Assembly (NCBI GenBank): GCA_964451925.1
Contig: CAYVKA010000009.1
Location: 37,767 to 101,766 of the forward strand
Direction: 5' to 3'
DNA: 64,000 nucleotides
From: Nevskia sp964451925
Lineage (GTDB): Bacteria; Pseudomonadota; Gammaproteobacteria; Nevskiales; Nevskiaceae
Part shown: positions 34,724 through 43,748 of the stretch, one piece after another
Position numbering within the stretch: the first letter of the stretch is position 1
How the letters are laid out: every line of letters starts with the position of its first letter
Position numbers and translations under genes: made by a program
Notes under the pieces: generated by a model
What the model saw: only the letters and a program-made list of their open reading frames with translations
Told to the model about the DNA's origin: nothing
The model's database searches: none

Positions 34724-35155
34724 CTACTCCGCGCCAATTGCGGCGAGCCCGGCCCGGGCGATCATGGTGTCCTGCTCCTCGGTGGCACCCGAGACCCCGA
34801 TGGCGCCGATCATCTCGCCACTCAGCCGGATCGGCAGGCCGCCGCCGAACGCGACAAAGCGCGGCCGCCGCACCAGGCCATCGCGCACCGCGTCGGAATG
34901 GCCGCGCAGGACCTCATTCCAGCGCGCCGTGGGCAGCTCGAAGCTGGCGGCGGTGTAGGCCTTGTCGATGGCGATCTCCACCGAATGCAGCGGCGCGCCG
35001 GCCATCCGCACGAAGCCCGCGAGCAGGCCGCCGCCGTCGACCACGGCGATGTTGACGAGCACGCCGGCATCGGCGGCGGCGCGCGCTGCCGCGCCGAGAA
35101 CGGCGTGAGCGCCGCTCCAGTCGATGAGGCTGCGCTGCGTGCTGATCTGATCCAT
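34724..35155 (-). CDS. GlcG/HbpS-like small protein of the meta pathway
   Basis: 143 residues of the GlcG/HbpS (DUF336) family, recognised by VNIAVVDGGGLLAGFVRM, the AYTAASFELPT segment and GGLPIRLSGEMIGAIGVSG. Homologues appear between the dioxygenase and the semialdehyde dehydrogenase genes in several phenol operons, but no reaction is firmly assigned. Members elsewhere bind haem or degrade it. Here it fills the position between dmpB and dmpC. Confidence 0.85.
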   Translation of the reverse strand: MDQISTQRSLIDWSGAHAVLGAAARAAADAGVLVNIAVVDGGGLLAGFVRMAGAPLHSVEIAIDKAYTAASFELPTARWNEVLRGHSDAVRDGLVRRPRFVAFGGGLPIRLSGEMIGAIGVSGATEEQDTMIARAGLAAIGAE

Positions 35156-35192
35156 GAGGCTTCGGGGCGCGTGGCGTGGGCGGCCGCCGCGC

Positions 35193-36137
35193 TCAGGTGT
35201 AGACCGTGGTGAAGGAGTCAATGCCTTCGCCGGCGTGGTAGAAGATGCCGCGGGCGATGCTCTCTTCCGTCCAGGTGGTCACGGGACGATCCGGCTGCGC
35301 CATGTAGCCGAGACCGGAGAAGGTCTCGTTGCGGTTGCCGCTCGGATCAAAGAAGTAGATGGTCTCGCCGCGCGTGATGCCGTGGCGGGTCGGCGTCACG
35401 TCGATCTTGACGCGATTCTTGGCCATGACATCGCCGGCCTTGAGGATGTCCGCCCAGCTGTCGAGGAAGAACGAGACGTGGTGCAGCCCCATCGTCGGGG
35501 CGCCGACGAAGGCGATGTCGTGGGGCTTGGTGGTGCAGAACAGGAACGCGGCGACCTGAACCGATCCGCCCGGGCCGGCAACGGCCTGCTCGGACAGGTA
35601 AAACCCCAGAACTTCCTTCATGAACTTGCAGTTTTCGGCCACGGTGTTGATGCCCTTCTCCGGGTCGAGCGGGCACATCAGCAGGCAGTGATCCAACCAG
35701 TGGGCGCCGGCGCCCTTGAGCCCATCTGGCCAGGGATCCGGGTTGGTCGAGCCGACGTCGGTACCGACCATGTCCTTGTGCTGGAACAGGCGCATCTCGT
35801 GGCCGCTGGGCAGGTTGAACTTGAGCATGCGCCCGACGAAGGGCAGCGCCGCAGCGGTCAGCATCTCGGCCTTGATGCCGTAGGCCTCGATGCGGTGCTT
35901 GAGGACGTCGAGGTCGGCGTCGTGCTCGACCTTGTAGGCGACGTGGTTGAGGCCGGCGCGGTCGGACTGAGTGAGGATCAGCGAAAACTTGTCCCACTCG
36001 TCCCAGCACTTGAGGTAGACGTTGCCCTGAGCATCGGTGTGGACCACCTTCATGCCGATGACGTTCTCGTAGTGCTTCACCGCCGCCGCCATGTCCATCA
36101 CCTTGATGTTGGCGTGGCCAATTCTCATGACACCCAT
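35193..36137 (-). CDS. dmpB: Catechol 2,3-dioxygenase
   Basis: 314 residues of the vicinal-oxygen-chelate extradiol family. The Fe(II) ligands are visible as His150 (LDHCL), His220 (LHHVSFF) and Glu271 (NETF). It cleaves catechol to 2-hydroxymuconic semialdehyde. A strong AAGGAGGAG site precedes the start. It follows the ferredoxin gene by 28 nt, as in other dmp/phl operons where the ferredoxin reactivates the oxidised dioxygenase. Confidence 0.96.
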   Translation of the reverse strand: MGVMRIGHANIKVMDMAAAVKHYENVIGMKVVHTDAQGNVYLKCWDEWDKFSLILTQSDRAGLNHVAYKVEHDADLDVLKHRIEAYGIKAEMLTAAALPFVGRMLKFNLPSGHEMRLFQHKDMVGTDVGSTNPDPWPDGLKGAGAHWLDHCLLMCPLDPEKGINTVAENCKFMKEVLGFYLSEQAVAGPGGSVQVAAFLFCTTKPHDIAFVGAPTMGLHHVSFFLDSWADILKAGDVMAKNRVKIDVTPTRHGITRGETIYFFDPSGNRNETFSGLGYMAQPDRPVTTWTEESIARGIFYHAGEGIDSFTTVYT

Positions 36138-36165
36138 TGCAAGCTCCTCCTTCCTACTAGTTAGA

Positions 36166-36567
36166 TTATGGCGACGAGACCGGCCAGCCCGAGGCTGAGC
36201 CGGAACTCACGATCATGTTGACGAAGCCGCGGCGCATCTTGCCGACGACTTCGACCTCGACATCGGTCTGCGGCACGGCGCGGCAAGCCAGGGTGAAGCC
36301 GCTGGCCGCTTCCTCCGGCGTGACGTGCTGGCGACTGACGGCGCCGGCTTCCAGGCAACGGCCGTGGGTGACCCTGACCTTGCAGACGCCGCAGCCACCG
36401 TTGACGCAGCCCACCGGGATGCCGCGGCGCCCCAGCTTGAGCATCCCTTGCAGCAGGGTCTCCCCGGCCGCGCAGGCGTAGCTTTCGCCGGTCTGACGCA
36501 GCTTCACGCTGCAGCGGGGCGCCGTGCGGCCGGCCGCCGGTCCGGGTATTGGCGCGCCTGGGTTCAT
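36166..36567 (-). CDS. dmpQ: Plant-type [2Fe-2S] ferredoxin (DmpQ/XylT-like)
   Basis: 133 residues. The cluster ligands are in VGCVNGGCGVCKVRV with a later Cys in LACRA. In meta pathways this ferredoxin reduces the ferric, inactive form of catechol 2,3-dioxygenase. Its ATG overlaps the stop of the reductase gene (ATGA). It carries an unusual Pro/Gly-rich N-terminus and a Ser/Gly-rich C-terminal tail of about 15 residues, making it a little longer than typical DmpQ. Confidence 0.92.
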   Translation of the reverse strand: MNPGAPIPGPAAGRTAPRCSVKLRQTGESYACAAGETLLQGMLKLGRRGIPVGCVNGGCGVCKVRVTHGRCLEAGAVSRQHVTPEEAASGFTLACRAVPQTDVEVEVVGKMRRGFVNMIVSSGSASGWPVSSP

Positions 36568-37616
36568 ACGTTCTTGAACAGCGGGCTGCGGGCCTGCTGC
36601 GCATCGGCGGATGAGATGAATTTCTCGGTATAGATGTCCCGCTCGAACAGGCGGCCCTGCATCAGGGTGGTGATGCAGGCATCGATCATCAGCGGCGGCC
36701 CGCACAGGTAGGCCTTGTGGCCGCGGAAGTCGCCGCCGAAGTGCGCCTGGGCCGCCTGATGGACGAAGCCGCGGAAGCCGCTCCAATCGCTGTCCTGCGG
36801 CTCGTGCGACAGCGCGGGGACGTAGCTGAAGCCGGCGTGCTGCGCCGCCAGTTCCAGGAACTCGTCGTGGTAGTAGAGCTCGTCGCGCGTGCGCTGCCCG
36901 TATACCAGGGTGATGGGAAACGGGCAGCCTTCGCCGAGCAGCTCCAGAATCATCGAGCGCGGGCTGGACAGGCCGGACCCCCCCGCCATGAAGATCATCG
37001 GCACGCGGGCCGAGCGGCGCACGAAGAAGCGCCCGTAGGGGCCGGACAGCCGCACCGTGTCGCCCACCTTGAGCTTCTGGTGGACGTAGCCGGTCCCCAC
37101 CCCGCCCGGCACGATGCGCACGTTCAGCTCGATGGAATTGCCGCCCGGCACGTTGGCCAGCGAAAACGGGCGCGCGAAGCGCTCGCCGGGGATCATCAGA
37201 TTGACGTATTGGCCGGCCTGGAAGCGTAGCGGCTGGTCCAATTCGATGAACACGCCCTTGATGGTGGGGGTGAGGCTTTCCAACCGGCTGACTTTGCCGA
37301 CGAAATCCCGCACCGGGATCGACAGCGCGTCCGGATCGGCTTCCAGCTCCGCCGAGATCGCCACGTCGCTCTGCAGGGTGGCGCAGCAGGCCAGCGCCTT
37401 GCCCTCGTCACGCTCGAAATCCATGAGGGCGAACGACGACGCATCGCCGTGATCGATTTCGCCTTCAAGGACGTCAATCTTGCAGGTGGCGCACAGACCG
37501 TGGCAGCAGGCGTGGGGCAGATAGATGCCCTTGCGCAGCGCCGCGTCGAGGATGGTCTGGCCATCGTCGACTTCGAGGGTCTCTCCCAGCGGTTCGATGG
37601 TGAGTCGGTAAGCCAT
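36564..37616 (-). CDS. dmpP: Phenol hydroxylase reductase (P5)
   Basis: 350 residues. An N-terminal ferredoxin domain (HACCHGLCATCKIDV) is followed by FAD (ARPFSLANV) and NAD (GGSGLSSPRSM, CGPPLMIDAC) domains. It delivers electrons from NADH to the diiron oxygenase. ATG 37616 (MAYRLTIEPLG) aligns with DmpP; the frame remains open upstream to 37751 with no similarity. It precedes dmpQ with a 4-nt overlap. Confidence 0.95.
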   Translation of the reverse strand: MAYRLTIEPLGETLEVDDGQTILDAALRKGIYLPHACCHGLCATCKIDVLEGEIDHGDASSFALMDFERDEGKALACCATLQSDVAISAELEADPDALSIPVRDFVGKVSRLESLTPTIKGVFIELDQPLRFQAGQYVNLMIPGERFARPFSLANVPGGNSIELNVRIVPGGVGTGYVHQKLKVGDTVRLSGPYGRFFVRRSARVPMIFMAGGSGLSSPRSMILELLGEGCPFPITLVYGQRTRDELYYHDEFLELAAQHAGFSYVPALSHEPQDSDWSGFRGFVHQAAQAHFGGDFRGHKAYLCGPPLMIDACITTLMQGRLFERDIYTEKFISSADAQQARSPLFKNV

Positions 37617-37668
37617 GCTACGTTCAATGATCCTTGTGGTGTCTGATTCCCGGCAGGCGCAGCTACGC

Positions 37669-38028
37669 TCAACTGCAGGTATCCTTGATGCCGCGCAGCC
37701 CCGGCGAGCGGAAGCGGATGACGTCCTTGTGCCGCAGCCCGTTTTCGGCAATCGACCTGGCGTAGTCCGGGCGCCAGGGCTTGCCGGACTTGAACCACTC
37801 GACCTGCGACCAGTCGACCTTGGCGAAGTCCGGGTGAGCGCCGTAGCACCCCGGCAGCACCTGCTCCAGGATCGCCTTGAACGGCATCGCCCCCGGGAAG
37901 GGAAATGCCAGCGGCGCGCAATACATCAGGTGGTCCTCCCAGCCGATATACAGCAGCTGGGCTCCATGAAAATTCTCGACCTTGTCCTTGGGCTCGAAGG
38001 CGTAGGTACCGATGGCGGTGACAGCCAT
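37669..38028 (-). CDS. dmpO: Phenol hydroxylase P4 subunit
   Basis: 119 residues, the gamma chain of the phenol hydroxylase oxygenase. It begins AVTAIGTYAFEPKDKVENFH and contains GWEDHLMYCAPLAFP, both characteristic of DmpO. It lies 77 nt after the large subunit gene. GAGAGGACG precedes the ATG. Confidence 0.95.
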   Translation of the reverse strand: MAVTAIGTYAFEPKDKVENFHGAQLLYIGWEDHLMYCAPLAFPFPGAMPFKAILEQVLPGCYGAHPDFAKVDWSQVEWFKSGKPWRPDYARSIAENGLRHKDVIRFRSPGLRGIKDTCS

Positions 38029-38105
38029 TGTGGAATCGTCCTCTCAATCAGTAGAAATGCCGCGCTGGCGCTTCCGAACGGGGGGTGGGCGCCGCGCGAT
38101 CACCG

Positions 38106-39659
38106 TCACGCGCCGGCGGCGCCGTGGCCGTTCCATTGTGCGAAGTTCTTCTGGTCCTCCGAGCCTTCGAAATCGAGATTGTCCCGGCCGAAGTTCAGGT
38201 GGTAGAAGTCCAGCACCGCGCGCAAAGGGTCGAAGCCCGGCGCCGTGGGATCCACGCCCGGGTTGAAACAGTTGCCCTGGTAGATCTGGTGCACCGGCAG
38301 CCACGACTGGACGTACTTCTCCGGCTCGTAGTCGAAAATGTCCTTGCAGTGATCGGAGCAGAAGTGATACTTGTCACCCTGGTAATCCGATTCGCGGTAG
38401 CAGATCTTCGTCGGGTCCGTGGGCTCGGTGAAGAACATCGGGATCTGGCAGGTCGTGCACAGCATCGGCAAGGTGCCGTTGTAGAAGCGCTTGCCCTCCT
38501 TGGCCTGCTGCTCCCAGTACTCGAACCGCGGGCGGTACATCCGGTCGAAGGTGTCCGGGTACTTCGCCGAGAGCCAGTCCTTGTCCTCCTCGGTCGGCGT
38601 CCAGGTGTGGAACAGCGCGGCCGCGCCGTAGTTGTAAAACACGGCCCAGGCCTGGTGGCTGAGATGCTCCTTCTCGATCGATGCCTGCTCCCAGCCCTTG
38701 GGCTTGCGGATGCCGTAGCGCGCCAGATCGTTGAACAGCGCGCCGCCGTTTTGCTCGCCGTAGATTTCCCATGCTTCCTTCCAGCTCATCACCTTCTTGG
38801 GAAGCATGTAGTCCATCATCATCGACACCAGCGTGAGGACCTTGTAGCCACGCCAGAACCACTTGTCCATCCAGCGCTGGACGATCGGCACGTTGGCCGG
38901 GTCCTGCTCGAGGATGAACTTGATGATCTCCAGCCCCAGCGTCATGTGGCGCGACTCGTCCGACTGCGCCGAGAAGCCGAAGGTGACAGTGCCCATGTCG
39001 CCGTTGTAGGCGGCGCCGGACATGAACGGCACGAACAGAAGATTGGTCAGGACGTACTCGAAAGCGAAGCTGATGGCGACGACGAACTCGAACGGGCCGC
39101 CGGACATGGCGTCGTCGAAGAACGACTTGGGCACCGACAGGTACCACACTCGGTCGTGCCAGTGGCGCCACGAGTGCATGCCGTTGTAGTACTTGTTGTA
39201 GTTGGAAACGGTGTGCATCTGCGTCTGCGCGTGGCGCAGCTCGTCGACCGACTGCATCTGGCAGGCGATGCGGGCGCTGACGCCGTCGAACTGGCGGCCG
39301 ACGTGCGCGAAGCCGCGGTGCGCCATGTATTCGAGCGGGCTGACGCCCTGGATGAACAGCTTGAGAGCGTTGATGTAGCGCGCGTCGGACACGCCCAGGT
39401 GGCCGTTGTTCTGGGCGAAGGCGTCGATGATCGCGTAGAGCTTCTTCTCCTTTTCGCCCTGGTATTTCCAGTACGCATCCATGGTCAGGCGGAATGGATC
39501 TTCCCACTTGTCCCAGTCATGGATCTTGATCCCCTCGTAACGGGTGTAGGGGAATACCTTTTCCTTGGGCTGGTAGGTCGTTTCCCAGTCCAAGCCGCGG
39601 GTCAGGTGGTTGTAGCGCTCCTTGAGCCCCAGCTTCTTCTTGCTTGCTTCCATATCCAT
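38106..39659 (-). CDS. dmpN: Phenol hydroxylase P3, diiron oxygenase large subunit
   Basis: 517 residues. Diiron motifs are present: Glu110, DELRH with Glu140 and His143, a third Glu in AFEYVLTNLL and DESRH further on. It hydroxylates phenol and cresols to catechols, the second monooxygenation in this cluster. The start has GGAGATATCG upstream. A C-terminal ring of Cys residues (CTTCQIPMFF, FCSDHCKDIF) is a normal feature of this chain. It is homologous to the monooxygenase alpha subunit at 27816-29318, about 9 kb downstream. Confidence 0.96.
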   Translation of the reverse strand: MDMEASKKKLGLKERYNHLTRGLDWETTYQPKEKVFPYTRYEGIKIHDWDKWEDPFRLTMDAYWKYQGEKEKKLYAIIDAFAQNNGHLGVSDARYINALKLFIQGVSPLEYMAHRGFAHVGRQFDGVSARIACQMQSVDELRHAQTQMHTVSNYNKYYNGMHSWRHWHDRVWYLSVPKSFFDDAMSGGPFEFVVAISFAFEYVLTNLLFVPFMSGAAYNGDMGTVTFGFSAQSDESRHMTLGLEIIKFILEQDPANVPIVQRWMDKWFWRGYKVLTLVSMMMDYMLPKKVMSWKEAWEIYGEQNGGALFNDLARYGIRKPKGWEQASIEKEHLSHQAWAVFYNYGAAALFHTWTPTEEDKDWLSAKYPDTFDRMYRPRFEYWEQQAKEGKRFYNGTLPMLCTTCQIPMFFTEPTDPTKICYRESDYQGDKYHFCSDHCKDIFDYEPEKYVQSWLPVHQIYQGNCFNPGVDPTAPGFDPLRAVLDFYHLNFGRDNLDFEGSEDQKNFAQWNGHGAAGA

Positions 39660-39680
39660 GATCGATATCTCCTCGGCCGC

Positions 39681-39950
39681 CTACTGTTTCCAGCTCAGCG
39701 TCAATTGGTCGTCGTCCTCATCCAGATGACCCGTGAGGGTGATGAGGCTCAGCTGAATCTCCTGCAGGTCGAACGAGCGGCCTATCCGCGATTCGATCGA
39801 CTCGCGGCGGATCACCAGCCGGTCCTTGCAGTCGATCTTCACCATCGCCGGGGAGGCGCTGCTGACGGCATTGGGGTTGTCCTCGAGGATCGCCTCGATC
39901 ACCGGCCGGCTATCCTCGTTGGCCTGGAATGCGATGAATACGTTGGACAT
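39681..39950 (-). CDS. dmpM: Phenol hydroxylase P2, coupling/effector protein
   Basis: 89 residues, the usual size. It begins SNVFIAFQANEDSRPVIEAI as in DmpM. The protein is cofactor-free and needed for turnover by the oxygenase. The ATG at 39950 follows AGGGGAAG and lies 8 nt after the dmpL stop. Confidence 0.95.
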   Translation of the reverse strand: MSNVFIAFQANEDSRPVIEAILEDNPNAVSSASPAMVKIDCKDRLVIRRESIESRIGRSFDLQEIQLSLITLTGHLDEDDDQLTLSWKQ

Positions 39951-39958
39951 GTCTTCCC

Positions 39959-40954
39959 CTAGACGCTCAGGCCGAGCTTGGCGGCGCGGCTGTTGAACTG
40001 GCCGAGCACCTCGTCGGCCGCCGCCTGCGCCTGCTCGCCCAGGGCCATCGCGGCGACCGGAACCAGGGCGGACAGCGCGCGGTCGCGCCAGGTGCGCGTC
40101 CACTCCGACAGCAGCTCGCGGTTGGCGGACGATTCCGCCGCCGCGATCTTGATCTGAGCATCGACCCACTTGGCGGACTCCCCATACCACTCCGTCATGA
40201 ACGCGGTCAGCATGGCGACGGCGCTTCCATTGCGCATGGCCAGGTGGTCGTCGACGATGCGGTCGTACACCAGCGGGTACAGCAGACCGTCGAGGGCGAA
40301 GTTCTGGACGACGTAGAGCATGAACCAGTCGCTCAGGACGAAGCTGTCCTCGACGTAGTGCCGCAAGCCCTGCCATTCGGGCTGCTTCAGCCACGCCTGC
40401 TTGGCGATGTCGAGCGACTCCGGGCCCGCCAGCAGCAGGCCCAGGCGCGTGAGGTATTGCGCGATGCCGAGTTGATCCATGGCATGGAAGCTGGACGGCG
40501 CGGTGATAGCCGTGCCGTAGCCGTACGCGCAGATCGAGAAGTTGTTCATGTTCGCACCCCACGCGACATGCCGCAGCGGCAGCAGCAGGTGCAGAGCCAT
40601 GCTCTTCAGCTCCGCCGACAGGGTCGTGGCAAGCCCTCGCGTCTCGACGAAATCGAAATTGGACTCCATCGCGTCCTGCTGGCGGGCGCGCATCATGGTC
40701 CAGTTGCCGTAGTACAGCTGCCGCGGATCCTTGAGGGCGTACCAGTCCTTCATCTGGATCGCGGTGCGCGAAGGATCGAACAGCTCATGCCCCGGATCCC
40801 AGGTGGGCCGATAGTGGAAATTGGCCTCCGGCTGCAGGCCCAGGGTGGCTTCCTGGTAACGCGAAGCCGGCTTGTCGCCGCCGAGCCGGTCCGCCACATT
40901 GGCGAACGTCTGCCGCAGGGGGTTGATCTTGACGGTTTTCAGATCAATATGCAT
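39959..40954 (-). CDS. dmpL: Phenol hydroxylase P1, oxygenase beta subunit
   Basis: 331 residues, equal in length to DmpL, beginning MHIDLKTVKINPLRQTFANV. It is the structural beta chain of the diiron oxygenase. It is the first gene of the long catabolic operon; the dmpK gene that normally precedes it is missing here and found at 19446-19664. In-frame upstream codons to 40966 lack similarity. Confidence 0.95.
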   Translation of the reverse strand: MHIDLKTVKINPLRQTFANVADRLGGDKPASRYQEATLGLQPEANFHYRPTWDPGHELFDPSRTAIQMKDWYALKDPRQLYYGNWTMMRARQQDAMESNFDFVETRGLATTLSAELKSMALHLLLPLRHVAWGANMNNFSICAYGYGTAITAPSSFHAMDQLGIAQYLTRLGLLLAGPESLDIAKQAWLKQPEWQGLRHYVEDSFVLSDWFMLYVVQNFALDGLLYPLVYDRIVDDHLAMRNGSAVAMLTAFMTEWYGESAKWVDAQIKIAAAESSANRELLSEWTRTWRDRALSALVPVAAMALGEQAQAAADEVLGQFNSRAAKLGLSV

Positions 40955-41143
40955 ATGAACTCGCAATTCGAAAGGAATTTACTTTTTGCAAGGCGGCTTT
41001 TGTGTACGTTAGGCAAAAGTCAGCCCACAAAATAAATATTTCGTTCGAACGAACTCCTCCTGTTTTGAGTACTACTGTTTTATGGCGGCTGCGGCGGGGT
41101 CTATCGGCAGGTAAAACCTTTGCAACCTCTTCATTCCCTTAAC

Positions 41144-41158
41144 GCCATATTCGTGCCA
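41144..41158 (-). promoter_or_regulatory. sigma-54 promoter of the phenol hydroxylase/meta/toluene monooxygenase operon
   Basis: On the minus strand TGGCACGAATATGGC gives -24 GG and -12 GC with N10 spacing. Transcription would begin near 41132, leaving a 178-nt leader before dmpL. The gap 40955-41500 contains this promoter, the activator sites at 41245-41289, a ribosome site without a gene (41053-41061) and a 14-bp palindrome TTCGTTCGAACGAA (41040-41053); no gene is seen in it. The 18-mer 41141-41158 is identical to 165-182 on the other strand. Confidence 0.8.
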
Positions 41159-41244
41159 ATGGCCGCAGCCGAAGTCTAAATTTTTTCTCCTTTATATACA
41201 GATAGATATAAATTCCCTTTGGAACGACTTGGCAGCTCTGGAAG

Positions 41245-41289
41245 ATCAATCTTTAAGGTGATTCGACATATTTGTGATTAAATATTGAT
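41245..41289 (-). promoter_or_regulatory. Paired activator-binding palindromes for the catabolic operon
   Basis: ATCAATCTTTAAG (41245-41257) and ATTAAATATTGAT (41277-41289) match ATCAAT-N-ATTGAT at 9 and 10 of 12 positions. Centres are 32 bp apart and lie 93 and 125 bp upstream of the -24 element. The spacing is nearly the same as at the other two minus-strand sigma-54 promoters. Confidence 0.65.
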
Positions 41290-41500
41290 GAACTTGCTTG
41301 CAGCCGAGACAACCGCAGAGGCTTTCTCCGCCCCTCGTCCGGCGCGGCCCGCGGATTTAAGCAATCGAAGCGCCGGCTAATATTTGCAAGCCCAGTATTC
41401 GTGCGGCGGAGGCGGATCACCGTCCTTTTTTGTGATTCCACGCGGTGATATGGGAACATTGAAACGGATCGGCGCAAGCTTACCGTGGCCGGCGTCAAGG

Positions 41501-43651
41501 CTAGCGCGGTTCGTAGGCCACGGTCCGGTCGGAGGCGCGGGCCGCGGCGAAGTAAGCGGCCTGGAGGTACTGGTCGGTTATTCCGGCCTGCCGATCCAGA
41601 TCCTGCGCAGCGAGCGATTCGGCGTCCTTCAACGCGCGGGCGCGCAGCGCCGAGAGCCGCTGTTCCAGATCGAGCATTTGCCCCCGCGACGCGGCGCCGG
41701 CGAAGTCCGGAGCAGTCTCGGCCGGCGCGTGTTGCGCCAGCTCGTGGGCCTCGTGCTCCAGTGCGAACAGTTCCCGGTATCGCTCCGCCGCGCCGAAGAC
41801 CGTGCGGTTGTGCTCCGTCGGCTTCAGATATCCCGCGCCAAGCAGCGCGGCCTTGTTCTGCGAATCGCGCGCCTGGTCGACCAGCGCGGCGAGCCCCGTG
41901 GCCCGGATCACCCCGGCCTCGCCGCGCAAGCCCTTCTTCCCGGCTTCGAAGATGCCGATGGCCGATTCGTAGGCTTTGCGCGCGGCGGCGTTGGCATCCA
42001 GGCATTCGTAGGCGTAGGCGATGGCGAGCAGGCCCTCCTGCACCGCGGCATTTCCCGGGTCCCGCGCGGCCAGCACCTGCCAGAACAGCAGCGCCCGCTT
42101 CAGCCCTTCGGTACGGTCCGAGGGCGGATCGCCGCGCGCGAACGCGGCGGGGCCGCCGCTCTCGTCCAGCTCCGGATCGAACACGCCCAGCTCGGTCAGG
42201 GAGTGCTTGAGCGGCGCGGGCAGCATGGCCTGGCCGCCGCTGGCTTCGCGGTCGAGGCGCACGCGCGGAATCTTCCCGCCAGCGGGAGCCAGTTGCGCCC
42301 AACCCATGCCGAGCAGGGCCGGCTCGGACCAGCGCCCTTCCATGCTGACCCTGCCGAGCACGCCCATGGCGGTGATGCCCTGCTTCTTGCGCAGGAAGTG
42401 CCAGCCGAGCGCGAGATTGGCCTGGTCGCGTACGGCGACGAGGTCCTTGTCCAGGGCCTTCATGCGCCCGATCAGGTCGAGCAGGCTCAGGCCCTTCTTC
42501 TCCTCGCCGTTGTGGACCATGGCCACCGCCAGGTTGTAACGCCTGAAGGCCGTGGTGAGGATGGCGCCCTGCGACTGGGTGGCGTAGCGGTAGGCCTCTG
42601 TGCCCTCCGTGTCGCGGTCCTGCAGCACCGCCTCGGCTTCCCGGTAGCGGTCATGGAGGAAGAGGATTTGCGCATAGCCCAGCTGCCAGTCCTGCACCCG
42701 GTCCTCGGGAACGCGGCTCCCGATCGCCTGCAGCGCGGCCTCGGCCTGGGCGACCCTGCCGACGTCGTAGTCCTGCAGGGCGACGTTCAGGCGTTCCGTT
42801 GCGACGGCCTGGGGCTGCTGATGCTGCGCGTCGAGCCGCTCGCAGATTGCCCGCGAATAGTCCCAGAGGCCGACTTCGCGAAGCACCGCCGCGATGCGCA
42901 GCCAATACGCGGGTGGCAACGTGTCGCCACCGCCGGCCGGAAGCTTCAGCAGTTCCACCGCCGCCCGCTCGGCCTGGCCGGAATTGCGCAGGTACTCGGC
43001 GTAGGCGACGGCCGGGTCTCCCGCTTCGCCCGGGATGTAGCGACCGTCGACTCCGCCAAGGCGCCCCATTTCGTGGAGGGTTCTCAGAGCCCAGCCCTCG
43101 CCCGGCGGTTCCGTGCGATTGCGCTGCATGACGATGCGCAGCGGCATGACGACGCGGGACGGCTCCAGCCGCAGCGAAATGGCCTTGACGCTGCGTCCCA
43201 CCTCCACCGAATCGTCCAGGGTCACGATCTGCTCCGCCAGATCCGGCGTGGAGGCATCGACGACGCGGAACTCGGCATGGATCGCGTGCGCCCCCTCGGC
43301 GAGCACGGCATCGCCGAGGCGGATCAGCCGGTCGCTGGCGCCCAGGGAGTGAAACGCGGTGTCATCGACTTCCTCGCTGGCGATCTGCTGACCATCCAGC
43401 GAGGCGGTGACGCCCGTCAGCTTGAGCGGGCTTGCCATGTTGCCGACGTAGAAGGTCACGCTTCCGTTGGCCTTGGGGCGCGTCAGCTCGACGCCGGCCT
43501 GCGCTTGCAGCACCTGGTACTTGAGGTTCTGGAATTCCGCCACCGCATCAGGCGGGGATGCGGCATCCACCACCAGCAGCGGCTGGTATTGATCCGCAAG
43601 CACGGCAAATGCCATGACGCCCAGCAGGGCGATTACAGCCTTCTCGATCAT
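41501..43651 (-). CDS. Large TPR-like membrane-anchored or exported protein of module B
   Basis: About 716 residues. One hydrophobic N-terminal segment (MIEKAVIALLGVMAFAVLAD) suggests a signal anchor. The remainder is Ala-rich and helical with degenerate tetratricopeptide-like units (for example AEYLRNSGQAERAAVELLKL and YAQILFLHDRYREAEAVL). I do not recognise a specific family. AAGGATG precedes the ATG at 43651. It is the last gene of the FadL-DUF1329-ADH-MMPL-TatA run and may be a periplasmic scaffold for the transport proteins, a guess from position. Confidence 0.75.
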   Translation of the reverse strand: MIEKAVIALLGVMAFAVLADQYQPLLVVDAASPPDAVAEFQNLKYQVLQAQAGVELTRPKANGSVTFYVGNMASPLKLTGVTASLDGQQIASEEVDDTAFHSLGASDRLIRLGDAVLAEGAHAIHAEFRVVDASTPDLAEQIVTLDDSVEVGRSVKAISLRLEPSRVVMPLRIVMQRNRTEPPGEGWALRTLHEMGRLGGVDGRYIPGEAGDPAVAYAEYLRNSGQAERAAVELLKLPAGGGDTLPPAYWLRIAAVLREVGLWDYSRAICERLDAQHQQPQAVATERLNVALQDYDVGRVAQAEAALQAIGSRVPEDRVQDWQLGYAQILFLHDRYREAEAVLQDRDTEGTEAYRYATQSQGAILTTAFRRYNLAVAMVHNGEEKKGLSLLDLIGRMKALDKDLVAVRDQANLALGWHFLRKKQGITAMGVLGRVSMEGRWSEPALLGMGWAQLAPAGGKIPRVRLDREASGGQAMLPAPLKHSLTELGVFDPELDESGGPAAFARGDPPSDRTEGLKRALLFWQVLAARDPGNAAVQEGLLAIAYAYECLDANAAARKAYESAIGIFEAGKKGLRGEAGVIRATGLAALVDQARDSQNKAALLGAGYLKPTEHNRTVFGAAERYRELFALEHEAHELAQHAPAETAPDFAGAASRGQMLDLEQRLSALRARALKDAESLAAQDLDRQAGITDQYLQAAYFAAARASDRTVAYEPR

Positions 43652-43748
43652 GGTGGCATCCTTCCGCTGCGTCGAGCGGCAAAGATCGGTCACACGCAGG
43701 CGTCACTTGTCGTTCCCCGAGCGCGCCGGCGGATGATGTTGTTCTGGA

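Noticed and set aside
38085..39962. Plus-strand frame of 625 codons opposite dmpN
   Set aside because: It is antisense to the phenol hydroxylase large subunit, whose diiron motifs and length are unambiguous.
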